Shown in pieces: positions 16,536-24,770 of a stretch of 64,000 bases of DNA. Source of the stretch: Actinomadura terrae. GTDB taxonomy: Bacteria; Actinomycetota; Actinomycetes; Streptosporangiales; Streptosporangiaceae. A program made the position numbers and the translations under genes. Location of the stretch: NCBI RefSeq assembly GCF_022751215.1, contig NZ_JAICDG010000003.1:868001-932000 (forward strand), read 5' to 3'. The notes under the pieces are model-generated. The model had not been told where the DNA came from, did no database searches, and saw only the letters and a program-made list of their open reading frames with translations. Position 1 is the first letter of the stretch; each line of letters starts with the position of its first letter.

Positions 16536-18434
16536 TTAACCGACCGCCAACCCGGACGTGCGTTCGGCTCGGGCGACGTAGTGGGTCGTCTCCTCGTGAT
16601 TGGTCGAACGGGCGAGCTCGGCGAAGCCGTGGCGGAACCACAGCGTCATGGCGACCGGACGGGGACGCGGCGCCCGCTTGAATTCGTCGGCGTGCCTGGC
16701 GTTGCGGACGATGGCGGCGACATCGTAGCCGTACTCACGTTTCACCCGCCATTGCCGAACACCGTTGACCACGACCAGTTCCGCACGCGAGAACCCGCGC
16801 TTCTCGGGTTGCGGGAGGGGGCGGCTGTCGAGGTCGAATTGCAGCACCTCCCCGACAGCCTTTCGCCATTCGGCCGGAACCGCCGTCGCCAGCCGCTGGG
16901 CGAACCAGCCCTGCACCATCTCGTCGAAACCCCCCTCGGTGAAGCAGAACTCCAGGGCGGGGGCGAGCGAGTCCGGGTCGGCGGTGGAGCTCTCCGCGGC
17001 CGCCTTGAGCAGGCGGGCACCGGGGGTGTCCTGGGCCTCGATGTAGTCGGCCAGGGAGAGGATCGCCGCCGATTGGGAGAGATCCCCGACCTCCCGCAGG
17101 ATCGCCCAGGTGTCCCGAAGCACCAGGTTCTCGGCCAGCAGGCGGGCCCAGAAGAGGAACCGCTGCATCCGCAGATTCTCCTCCAGGCTTACGTCCTTGT
17201 TGGCCAGGACGTACTCGAAATCGTCGCGCTCGCCCCGCACCGTCACGAAGCCATACCGTTCGCGGTGGTCGGTGTACTCGGTGTTCGGGAGCAGCAGCAG
17301 CGGATAGGCCGCTATCCGGGAGACATACTGGGCCAGCTCGTCGTAGCCGCGAAGGAAGCTCTCCGGCGTCTCACCGGGCGCGCCCCAGATCAGTTCGGCA
17401 TAGGAGTCGAGCCCCTCCGCCGCCAGCCAGTCGGCGAGGTCCCGCCACTGGTTGATCTTCATGTTGCGCCGGTTCATCGCGGTCAGCGTCTGGTCGTCGA
17501 GCGTCTGGAGGGCCAGCGTGAACGAGCTCTGGAGGCCGGCGTCGCGCATCCGGCGGACGATGTCGTAGAACGTCGCGTTCTTGTTCTTCGCCCAGGAGGT
17601 CTCCAACGCGTGCGGGTAGCCGAAGCGCTCCTTGACCTCGATGAGGTCGTCCACGAACTCCCGGTCGGCCGGAAGCATGCCGAAGTTGGCGTCGCAGAGC
17701 ACGATCGTCTCCGCCCCGGCCTCGGCGAGGCACTCCAGCTCCATGCGCAGCCGCTGCCGCGAGAACGCGCGGACCTTCTGACCGACCGCGCCGCCCCAGT
17801 AGCAGAAGGCGCAGTGGTAGGGGCAGCCCCGGTTGGTCTCCAGGAGCGCCACGTCGTAGCGGAACTCACCGTCGTCGTTCAGCAACGGGATGGTGCCCGT
17901 GAGGATCGGAGAAGGGATCTCGTCGAGGTCGTCGATGCGCTGCCGTACGGCGGTCGTCACGACCTCGCCTTCGCCACCCCGGAAGGAGATGCCGTCGATG
18001 TCCTCCCAGCCGCGTCCTTCCAGCACCGCGTGGACGAGCTCGCGGAAGGGGATCTCGCCTTCGCCGTTGACGACGACGTCCACGGCCTCATAGAGGCGGA
18101 AGACCCGTTCGCCCTGGTTGGCGACATGGTTCCCGCCGAAAACGATCAGCGACCGCGGGTTCGCCTGCTTGATCGCCTCCGCGACCATGGCGAACTGGCG
18201 AACGTTCCATCCCAGCACCGAGAAGCCGACGACATCCGGCGGCTGCTCGCGCAGTAAACGCACCGCCATCTCTAAGGGGCTGCTACTTCCGGAGAAGTTC
18301 TCGATGGCGACGTCGCAGTTGGATCGCAGGACCGGGTCGGCCTTTATCGTCGCAGCCAGATAGCCGGCGGCCAGCGGCATCGACTCCTTCGACATGTGCC
18401 AGACGCCTTGCTGAACAATCTTCACATGCAACAT
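16536..18434 (-). CDS. Cobalamin-binding (class B) radical SAM protein, probable C-methyltransferase
   Basis: 632 residues. Residues 1-150 form a B12-binding Rossmann-like domain (VVGFSVLGWNVRQFAMVAEA, then GGNHVA). The radical SAM cluster ligands are Cys204, Cys208 and Cys211 in CPYHCAFCYWGG, followed by a TIM barrel to about residue 420 and a C-terminal extension. The CYWGG context and length resemble methylcobalamin-dependent radical SAM methyltransferases of the KedN5 type that act in natural-product pathways. The start at 18434 follows CGGAG; a start at 18542 would add a low-complexity leader. No biosynthetic core gene is adjacent. GC is lower than average. Substrate unknown. Confidence 0.85.
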   Translation of the reverse strand: MLHVKIVQQGVWHMSKESMPLAAGYLAATIKADPVLRSNCDVAIENFSGSSSPLEMAVRLLREQPPDVVGFSVLGWNVRQFAMVAEAIKQANPRSLIVFGGNHVANQGERVFRLYEAVDVVVNGEGEIPFRELVHAVLEGRGWEDIDGISFRGGEGEVVTTAVRQRIDDLDEIPSPILTGTIPLLNDDGEFRYDVALLETNRGCPYHCAFCYWGGAVGQKVRAFSRQRLRMELECLAEAGAETIVLCDANFGMLPADREFVDDLIEVKERFGYPHALETSWAKNKNATFYDIVRRMRDAGLQSSFTLALQTLDDQTLTAMNRRNMKINQWRDLADWLAAEGLDSYAELIWGAPGETPESFLRGYDELAQYVSRIAAYPLLLLPNTEYTDHRERYGFVTVRGERDDFEYVLANKDVSLEENLRMQRFLFWARLLAENLVLRDTWAILREVGDLSQSAAILSLADYIEAQDTPGARLLKAAAESSTADPDSLAPALEFCFTEGGFDEMVQGWFAQRLATAVPAEWRKAVGEVLQFDLDSRPLPQPEKRGFSRAELVVVNGVRQWRVKREYGYDVAAIVRNARHADEFKRAPRPRPVAMTLWFRHGFAELARSTNHEETTHYVARAERTSGLAVG

Positions 18435-19307
18435 GGTCGCACTCCGATCAAGTAGCTTGGCGTGCTCCGGGTATCCGAAGCATCTGCTTAATCGCGCCCG
18501 TACTCGGGCATGGCAGTGGAGAGCGTAATGACCGGTCCGCAAAGCTCAGCGATGTACTTGTGTGGACGAACCCCCGTCCATCCAACTTGCACCCCGTGGA
18601 GAATCACTCCCGTCCACTGACGAGTGAGCAGGCGTCAACTCCGTGATTCGATTTATTGTGGCCAGCGGCGGTGCGGGAGAATTCAGATTCCGGTGCGCGA
18701 TGCCATGCGGGTGGCATCGATCGCCTGCGAAAATCTGGTCGCTGACGCAAGTCAGTATTTATGAGCCTGAGTGGTCTGTCAAGGACTGTTCCAGACCACT
18801 CCACGCCTGTGGCATCAGGCGTAACGCTCGTCACTCTCCGCTTATTAAAGCTTTCATGGGCGGAGATATAGGCAACTTTGGTGATCATGATGGTGGTGCG
18901 AGCGGACGACTCTTCTGGTGCGGCTGAATGATCCGCGGACCCAATGTGGATAGTGTCGGTAAAGGGCAATATAGTGCGACCGTAATCCGGTCAGGCAGGG
19001 GTTCGGCCACCGGCCGGGGCGATCGCGCCCGCGTTGGAGGGCAACGAAAACCTTCGAAAGCGTCCCTTGGTCGAGGGCAAGACAGAACAGAATTCGGTGA
19101 TCAATGGGTTGCCGCGAATTCAGTGCGGAGATTGCCGGTTTGGTGGGTCCTGAACGGTGCGGCTGTGGCCGTACGGATCGATCCCGGTGTTATGGTCTCG
19201 ATGGTCCAGCCCGCGTCCGTGCCAGCGCGGTCGTCCGTGCCGCTGTGCGCATGTGACCGCCCGGCTCCGGTGATCCCCCCGCACGACTCGCGCATGAGGA
19301 GAGCCCG
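18435..19307. other. 873-base gene-free region
   Basis: No reading frame here looks coding; frames of 94 and 121 codons exist but have no recognisable domains. GC is lower than the genome average. It must hold the promoter of the radical SAM gene (minus) and of the DUF2000 operon (plus). The middle third contains a run of stable hairpins listed separately. A smaller hairpin (TGGACG/CGTCCA) lies near 18563-18580. Confidence 0.6.
18698..18866 (+). ncRNA. Candidate structured RNA: five tandem hairpins
   Basis: Perfect stems in order: CGATGCCA/TGGCATCG (18698-18705 with 18712-18719); GCTGAC-GCAA-GTCAGT (18741-18756), closing a GNRA-type tetraloop when read on the plus strand; GAGTGGTCTG/CAGACCACTC (18769-18778 with 18792-18801); ACGCCTG/CAGGCGT (18803-18809 with 18816-18822); TCTCCGC/GCGGAGA (18835-18841 with 18860-18866). 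Five stems within 170 bases with no coding frame suggest a folded RNA, either independent or a long leader. I recognise no riboswitch class. The GCAA loop favours the plus strand, but the minus strand (leader of the radical SAM gene) is not excluded. Confidence 0.4.
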
Positions 19308-19820
19308 ATGTCCGACGACCGTCCAGGGGAGGACCGCCGACCGGACGCCGCGTCCCCGCGCGACGGCCACGACCGCGCCGGCCAAGGAAGGAACGCTACA
19401 GCCGGCGGTGCCGCGGCCGGCGGGACACAGGTGCGCTGTGCGCTCGTGGTGGCCGAGGAGCTCCCGCGCTGGCTCGCCGCCAACACGACCGCCGTCCTCG
19501 GCGTGGCTTTGGGCGCCCATGGCCTGATCCCCGCCGGTCCCGACCTGGAGGACCACGAGGGCGGCCGGCATCCGGGGATCGGCACCGTCCCACTGCCCGT
19601 GCTCGCCGCGCCGAGCGGGGAACTGGCCCCGCTCCGGCTCAAGGCGCTCAAGCTGGGCATCGTCGTCATCGACTTCAACGAGGCGGCGCGCAACAGCCGC
19701 ACCTACGACGAATATGAGAAGCGGCTCTCCACCGAGCCGATCGGTTATCTGGGGCTGGCCTTGCACGGGCCCAAAAAGGCGATTACCTCTGTATCGGGGA
19801 ACCTCAAGTCTCTACGTTAG
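19308..19820 (+). CDS. DUF2000 domain protein
   Basis: 170 residues. The first about 40 residues are polar and probably disordered. The rest, from VRCALVVAEELPRWLAANTT, matches DUF2000, a small alpha/beta family with a peptidyl-tRNA-hydrolase-like fold and no settled function. Conserved features are the HPGIGTVPLPVL segment, DFNEAARNSRTYDEY and the C-terminal YLGLALHGPKK. The ATG at 19308 follows GAGGAGAG; a GTG at the domain edge is an alternative. It is 11 bases upstream of the SAM hydrolase gene, so the two are probably co-transcribed. Confidence 0.75.
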   Translation: MSDDRPGEDRRPDAASPRDGHDRAGQGRNATAGGAAAGGTQVRCALVVAEELPRWLAANTTAVLGVALGAHGLIPAGPDLEDHEGGRHPGIGTVPLPVLAAPSGELAPLRLKALKLGIVVIDFNEAARNSRTYDEYEKRLSTEPIGYLGLALHGPKKAITSVSGNLKSLR

Positions 19821-19831
19821 GAAACCGTGCC

Positions 19832-20650
19832 ATGAGCGGCAGCAAGTGGATCACCTTTCTCACCGACTACGGCCTGGCGAACAAGTTCGTCGGCGTGTGC
19901 CACGGGGTGATGGCCGGCATCGCGCCCGAGGCGCGGGTCCTCGACGTGACCCATTTCGTACCGCGCGGGAACATCGCGCACGGCGCAGAGGTCTTCCAGC
20001 AGGCGATCGCATTCCTGCCGACCGGGGTGCACCTGACCGTGGTCGACCCCGGTGTCGGCGGGTCGCGCAAGGCCGTGGCGCTCGTGGTGGGGGAGAACGT
20101 GTTCGTCGGCCCCGACAACGGCCTGCTCCTGCCCGCCGCCGACGTCCTGGGCGGTGTCGACGCGGCGTACGAGCTCAGCGACCCCCGGTTCCACCTGGAC
20201 AATGTCTCCCACTCGTTCCACGGCCGCGACATCTTCTCGCCGGTGGCGGCGCACCTGGCCAGCGGCGTCGCACCCGCCGAGCTCGGGCCTCCCGTCGACG
20301 TCTCCGAACTCGTCCGCCTCCCCGAACAGGTGCGCCGCCTCGCGGACGACACCCTGTACGGCCAGGTCGTGATCGAGGACCGCTTCGGCAATTTGCAGAC
20401 GACGCTCGACATCGGTCTCCTCAAGGAGGCGGGCGTCGCGCTCGGGACCGAGTTCGTCCTCACCGCCGGCGACACCACGGCCGTGGTCCCCTATGTCGAG
20501 ACCTTCTGTAGCGTCGGCGAGGGTGAGTCGCTGGCGCACATCGACTCGGCCGACCGGCTCGCGCTGGCGGTCAACCTCGGCAGCGCGGCGGAGCTGTTCT
20601 CCATGCACGAGGGGGACACGTTCACGCTCACGTACGGCAGCGCCGGCTGA
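19832..20650 (+). CDS. S-adenosyl-L-methionine hydrolase (DUF62, SAM hydroxide adenosyltransferase)
   Basis: 272 residues of the fluorinase/chlorinase/DUF62 superfamily: FLTDYG (Asp12), VDPGVGGSR (Asp72, Arg79) and SHSFHGRDIF (His130). The Asp-Arg-His spacing matches the water-activating triad of DUF62 hydrolases, which split SAM to adenosine and methionine; the halogenase loop is not evident. It is cytoplasmic and follows the DUF2000 gene. It could lower SAM or reset SAM-dependent reactions; its relation to the nearby radical SAM gene is only positional. Confidence 0.86.
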   Translation: MSGSKWITFLTDYGLANKFVGVCHGVMAGIAPEARVLDVTHFVPRGNIAHGAEVFQQAIAFLPTGVHLTVVDPGVGGSRKAVALVVGENVFVGPDNGLLLPAADVLGGVDAAYELSDPRFHLDNVSHSFHGRDIFSPVAAHLASGVAPAELGPPVDVSELVRLPEQVRRLADDTLYGQVVIEDRFGNLQTTLDIGLLKEAGVALGTEFVLTAGDTTAVVPYVETFCSVGEGESLAHIDSADRLALAVNLGSAAELFSMHEGDTFTLTYGSAG

Positions 20651-20725
20651 CGGCCCCTTCCTGACCGACCTGTTCACCTCGGACCATGCGGGCCGGTCCT
20701 CGTCGTTCCCGGGCGCCCGGCGCGG

Positions 20726-21745
20726 TCAGCGGCGCACGGCCAAGGCGAAGAAGCGGTGGTCGGCGTCGTCGTAGCGCTTCAGGTGCCACCCCGTGGAGGC
20801 CAGCAGTCGCACCAGCCGGGTCTCGGCGAGTGGTTCGTCGGGGCGCGGGGTGCGGCCGTGGCGGGCGGCGAGCGCGGCCCGTCCCGAGGGATGGAAGACG
20901 ATCAGTTCGCCGCCGGGCCGGGTGACGCGTGCCAGCTCGGCCAGCCCGGCTGCGGGGTCGGGCAGGTGCTGCACCAGCCCGGCGGCGAAGACCGCGTCGA
21001 ACCGGGTGCCGGTGAAGGGGAGGCGGCGGGCGTCGGCGACGAGCAGGGTGGCGCGGTGCGCGCGGCCGGTCGTCCTGGCGACGGCGAGCATCTCCGGGGT
21101 GACGTCCACGCCGAACACCCGCCCGGTCGGGCCGACGGCGGCGCGCAGTGCGGGCAGCGCACGGCCGGTGCCGCATCCGGCGTCCAGGACGGTCGCGCCG
21201 GGCGGGACGGCGGCCTCACCGACCGCGGCGGCGTAGGCGGGCATGTCGTCACCGAACCTGGCGTCCCAGGTCGCGGCGCGGGGCGCGAAGAACGCCCGGC
21301 TCTCGGCGACGTACCAGTCGTCGTGCCCGGCCAGCCGCGGGACGACGCGGCGGATCACCGGCCAGCGGGTGTCGTTCAGGTCGATCACGATGTCCGCGAC
21401 CTGCTCGGTGTCAGCTTCCGGGGCATGGCGGGTGCGCAGCCGGATCACCACGTCCCACTCGCCCGGCGGCCGGGCGCGCTCCCCGGTGCCCGCCCCGATC
21501 GCGACCGCGCCCGGCTCCCGCGTGATCTCAGGGTCGCCGTCACGCGGCCGGACGCAGCGGCGCCCGGCGGCGGTCAGGTGATCGGCCAGCCGCGCGGCGA
21601 CCGCGCCGGCGTGCCCGCCGCCCTCGACCAGCACGCACACCGTGCCGTCCGGCAGCATCCCGGCCACCCGGTCCAGGACGTCGCGCCAGCGGCCCGCCTG
21701 CTGCTCGGTCATCGACTCCAGCGCCGCCAGGGCATCACTCGTCAT
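20726..21745 (-). CDS. Class I SAM-dependent methyltransferase with degenerate uridine-kinase-like N-terminus
   Basis: 339 residues. The C-terminal half is a methyltransferase: ATVLDAGCGTGRALPAL (motif I), VFGVDVTPEML, and FDAVFAAGLVQHLPDPAAGL. The N-terminal about 150 residues resemble uridine kinase-like proteins (VCVLVEGGGHAGAVAARLAD, EWDVVIRLR), but the P-loop Gly-x-Gly-Lys-Thr is lost, so kinase activity is unlikely. The ATG at 21745 has GGAGG only one base away, so the start is less certain; an upstream ATG at 21841 exists. It is monocistronic and ends facing the SAM hydrolase gene. Substrate unknown. Confidence 0.78.
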   Translation of the reverse strand: MTSDALAALESMTEQQAGRWRDVLDRVAGMLPDGTVCVLVEGGGHAGAVAARLADHLTAAGRRCVRPRDGDPEITREPGAVAIGAGTGERARPPGEWDVVIRLRTRHAPEADTEQVADIVIDLNDTRWPVIRRVVPRLAGHDDWYVAESRAFFAPRAATWDARFGDDMPAYAAAVGEAAVPPGATVLDAGCGTGRALPALRAAVGPTGRVFGVDVTPEMLAVARTTGRAHRATLLVADARRLPFTGTRFDAVFAAGLVQHLPDPAAGLAELARVTRPGGELIVFHPSGRAALAARHGRTPRPDEPLAETRLVRLLASTGWHLKRYDDADHRFFALAVRR

Positions 21746-21834
21746 GCCTCCGATGATGCAGAAGCGCGGGGGAGCGGACCAGCGACCGCCCGCTGTGCCG
21801 GGGTCAGCGGTCGGGCTGATCTGCGAATACGGGC

Positions 21835-21868
21835 TTGACATATATTTTTCCTACCATAAATATAGGAA
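21835..21868 (+). promoter_or_regulatory. Promoter with palindromic operator, sulfur operon 1
   Basis: TTGACA at 21835-21840 is followed by an AT-rich -10 region (TAAATA at 21857-21862, spacer 16). Overlapping the -10 is the inverted repeat TTCCTA-N9-TAGGAA (21848-21868), which contains CTACCA-N6-TAGG and the decamer AAATATAGGA. The same 16-base pattern recurs before the sulfotransferase gene and the decamer before the second ssu operon. A sulfur-status repressor site is inferred. Confidence 0.6.
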
Positions 21869-22054
21869 TATGGCGCACGCACTGACCGTCCGGCGTGTGG
21901 TTGACCACATGCGGCTGGACAGCACTCTCTGTCGCTGATCCGGATCTGCCCTCCCCTCCTCCTCCCCGAGTCCCCCTCCTGCGAGAACCGTCGTCGTGTC
22001 CTGCCCGGACGCGGCGGCCGTCGTCTTGCTCGTTTCGCGAAGGGCCAGTCAGCC

Positions 22055-23101
22055 ATGTCGAGTTCTGTTCCGCACGCCTCCCGGGCGAAAGTCCCACGCC
22101 GCCGGTCACCGCTGGTCTGCGCCGTCATCGCCCTGCTGCTGGGCCTGGCCACCGCCTGCGGCGGGTCGGCCACGGCCGGCGGCGGCTCCGGGCCCGGCTC
22201 GGTGATCAGGCTGAGCGACCCGGGCAACGCGGGTGTGCTCGCCTACGCCAAGCGCGAGAAGATCCTGGAGAAGCGGCTCGAAGCCGTCGGCGCGCGGGTG
22301 CAGTGGGGCGGTTCGTACGCCTCGTTCACGGCGACGATCGACGCGGTGCGGTCCAGGTCCGTGAACGTCCTGGAGGGCGCGATCTCACCGGCCGTGGGCT
22401 ACCTCGCCAACGGTCGCGACCTGCGCATCTTCGCCGCCGCCGACCGTGTCACCGACAAGGCCGCACCCTACGAGGACGGCCTGGTCGTCAAGGCCGGCAG
22501 CCCGGTCAGGACGGTGCGCGACCTCGTCGGCAAGCGCGTCGCCGTCAACAAGGCCGGACGCGGCGAGTACCTGCTGCTGCTCGCGCTCAAGCAGGCCGGA
22601 ATCCCGGCGTCGCAGGTCCAGCGCGTCCACCTGAACCCGGCGCAGGGCGCGTCGGCGTTCGCGACCGGCAAGGTGGACGCCTGGTGGGCGATCGTCGACG
22701 CCTATCCCGAGGTCGTCGCCAAGGGCGCGCGGGTCCTGCTGCACGGCCGCGACCTGCCCGACCGGGACCTCACCATCTTCGCCGCCCGGACCGAGGTGCT
22801 CCAGGCCAACCCGCGCGCCGTCCAGGTCTTCCTGGACGTGGTCCGCGAGCTGACCGAACAGGAGAAGCGCGACCCGCGCAGGTTCCAGAACGTGTTCCTC
22901 GACAAGGGCCCGACCGCCCTGTCCGGCGCGCGGCTGGACGACGCGATCGCCAAGGCCCGCTACCAGTCCGTGCCGCGCGCGGTCACCGACGCCGACGGCG
23001 GGCATGTCGCCGCGGTGGCCGGCCTGTTCCAGGAGCAGGGCGTGCTGCCGAACGCGATCCGGCCCGAGGACGTCCTGTTCAAGCTGGGGGCCGCCCGATG
23101 A
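22055..23101 (+). CDS. ssuA: Aliphatic-sulfonate-type ABC substrate-binding lipoprotein (SsuA-like)
   Basis: 348 residues with a lipoprotein signal: basic leader, hydrophobic stretch and lipobox LATAC (Cys35). The mature part is an NMT1/SsuA-type periplasmic-binding fold (RTVRDLVGKRVAVNKAGRGE, and the hinge-side GKVDAWWAIVDAYPE). It delivers a sulfonate or related organosulfur compound to the permease and ATPase that follow. First gene of a seven-gene operon; its stop overlaps the next ATG (ATGA). The promoter with palindrome is about 190 bases upstream. Confidence 0.85.
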   Translation: MSSSVPHASRAKVPRRRSPLVCAVIALLLGLATACGGSATAGGGSGPGSVIRLSDPGNAGVLAYAKREKILEKRLEAVGARVQWGGSYASFTATIDAVRSRSVNVLEGAISPAVGYLANGRDLRIFAAADRVTDKAAPYEDGLVVKAGSPVRTVRDLVGKRVAVNKAGRGEYLLLLALKQAGIPASQVQRVHLNPAQGASAFATGKVDAWWAIVDAYPEVVAKGARVLLHGRDLPDRDLTIFAARTEVLQANPRAVQVFLDVVRELTEQEKRDPRRFQNVFLDKGPTALSGARLDDAIAKARYQSVPRAVTDADGGHVAAVAGLFQEQGVLPNAIRPEDVLFKLGAAR

Positions 23102-23967
23102 CCGCCGAGATCGCGCCCGACGCCGCGACCGTGCGGCGGCGGCCGGTGGAGGGACCCGTCGACGAGCTGCGTCCGCCGCCGTGGCTGGGGCAGCGCCGGC
23201 GGCGCCCGGCGGTCTCGCTGGCCCTGCGGGTGGCAGTGCCGCTGGCGCTGCTGGTCGCCTGGTGGTGGGGGGCGAGCAGCGGCCGCATCTCGCCGGACGT
23301 CCTGGCCGGGCCGGGAGCGGTGCTGTCCGCGCTGAGAGAGCTGGCCTCAACCGGGCAGCTCGCCGACTACGTGCTCGCCTCGGCGCGCCGGGTGGCCCTC
23401 GGCGTCCTGGTCGGCTGCGGCGCGGGGCTGGTGCTCGGCGCGGCCGCCGGGCTGTCCGCGCTCGGCGAGGAACTCATCGACCTGACCCTCCAGATGAAGC
23501 GGGCGGTGCCGTTCCTGGCGCTGGTGCCGCTGTTCATCTCCTGGTTCGGCGTCGGCGAGACGTTCAAGGTCGCGCTCATCGCGGTCGCGGCGTTCGCGCC
23601 GATGTACGCCTACGTCTACCTGGGCGTGCGCGGCGTCGACCGCAAGGTGGTGGAGGCCGCGCGCGGGTTCGGGCTCCGCGGCGCCCGGCTGGCGCTGTCG
23701 GTGGTGCTCCCGTCCGCGCTGCCCAGTGTGCTGATGGCCCTGCGGATCAGCCTGTCGGTGTCGCTGACCGGGCTGATCGCCGCCGAGCAGCTCGGCGCGA
23801 CCGAGGGCATCGGCTACCTGGTGACGCTCGCCCAGCAGTACTACCGCAACGACTACATGGTGCTGTGCATCCTGATCTACGCGCTGCTCGGGCTGCTCAT
23901 CGACCTGGCGATCAGGGGCCTGGAACGGCTCGCCACGCCGTGGCGCGGGCAGGTGACGGCCCGATGA
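23098..23967 (+). CDS. ssuC: ABC transporter permease, SsuC-like
   Basis: 289 residues with about six membrane segments. The permease EAA loop is EAARGFGLRGARLALSVVLP, typical of the SsuC/TauC/NrtB group. Overlaps ssuA and ssuB by four bases at each end. Forms the membrane channel for the SsuA-like receptor and the ATPase encoded next. Confidence 0.87.
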   Translation: MTAEIAPDAATVRRRPVEGPVDELRPPPWLGQRRRRPAVSLALRVAVPLALLVAWWWGASSGRISPDVLAGPGAVLSALRELASTGQLADYVLASARRVALGVLVGCGAGLVLGAAAGLSALGEELIDLTLQMKRAVPFLALVPLFISWFGVGETFKVALIAVAAFAPMYAYVYLGVRGVDRKVVEAARGFGLRGARLALSVVLPSALPSVLMALRISLSVSLTGLIAAEQLGATEGIGYLVTLAQQYYRNDYMVLCILIYALLGLLIDLAIRGLERLATPWRGQVTAR

Positions 23968-24770
23968 CCCGCGACGGGGACGAGGTGGCGGTGCGGGTCC
24001 GGGGCCTGCGCAAGACGTTCGGTACCAAGACCGTCCTGGACGGGATCGACCTGGAGGTCAGGCGCGGCGAGTTCTTCGCGCTGCTCGGCCCGAGCGGCAC
24101 CGGGAAGACGACGCTGCTGCGCATGCTCGCCGGCCTGGAGCGGCCCGACGCGGGGACGGTGCTGACCGCGCCGCGCGTCACCACCGTCTACCAGGAGCCG
24201 CGGCTGGTGGTGGCCAGACGCGTGCTGGCCAACGTCACGCTCGGGCTGCCGCGTTCGGCGCGGGACAAGGGCAGCCGCATGCTCACCGAGGTCGGGCTGG
24301 GCGGGCGCGAGCGCGCCTGGCCGGCCACTCTGTCGGGCGGGGAGGCGCAGCGGGTGGCGCTGGCCCGCGCACTGGTGCGCGACCCGCAGGTGCTGCTGCT
24401 GGACGAGCCGTTCGCCGCCCTCGACGCGCTGACCCGGCTCCAGGCCCAGGACCTGGTGGCCGAGCTGTGCGCGCGGCACCGTCCCGCGGTCGTGCTCGTC
24501 ACGCACGACGTGGACGAGGCGGTGCGGCTGGCCGACCGGGTCGCGGTGCTGGACGCCGGCGCCTTCGTCGTGGACCGTGCCATCGACCTGCCCCGCCCCC
24601 GCGGCGCGTCGTCGACCGCGTCCGACCCGGCGGTGCTGGAGCACCGCCGTGAGCTGCTGACCCGCCTGGGCGTCCTGTCGCCGCCCGACCGGGTGACCCC
24701 GCCGTCCGGCGAAGTGACCCCGCCGTCCGGCCGATCCGGCCTGACGTCCGACCGAGGAGTGATCGCGTGA
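23964..24770 (+). CDS. ssuB: ABC transporter ATP-binding protein, SsuB-like
   Basis: 268 residues. Walker A GPSGTGKT (42-49), signature LSGGEAQR (123-130), Walker B LLLDEPFAALD, H-loop LVTHDVDEA: a complete nucleotide-binding domain of the nitrate/sulfonate/taurine type. The C-terminal tail has a short VTPPSG tandem repeat not usual for the family. Overlaps both neighbours by four bases. Confidence 0.88.
   Translation: MTRDGDEVAVRVRGLRKTFGTKTVLDGIDLEVRRGEFFALLGPSGTGKTTLLRMLAGLERPDAGTVLTAPRVTTVYQEPRLVVARRVLANVTLGLPRSARDKGSRMLTEVGLGGRERAWPATLSGGEAQRVALARALVRDPQVLLLDEPFAALDALTRLQAQDLVAELCARHRPAVVLVTHDVDEAVRLADRVAVLDAGAFVVDRAIDLPRPRGASSTASDPAVLEHRRELLTRLGVLSPPDRVTPPSGEVTPPSGRSGLTSDRGVIA

Noticed and set aside
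18769-18801. DasR-type operator (AGTGGTCT and AGACCACT half-sites)
   Set aside because: The half-sites are those of the dre element but are separated by 15 bases instead of adjoining, and lie in a row of other hairpins.
18604-18969. A 121-codon minus-strand frame and a 94-codon plus-strand frame in the gene-free region
   Set aside because: No ribosome-binding site, domain or codon bias; the region is better explained by RNA hairpins.
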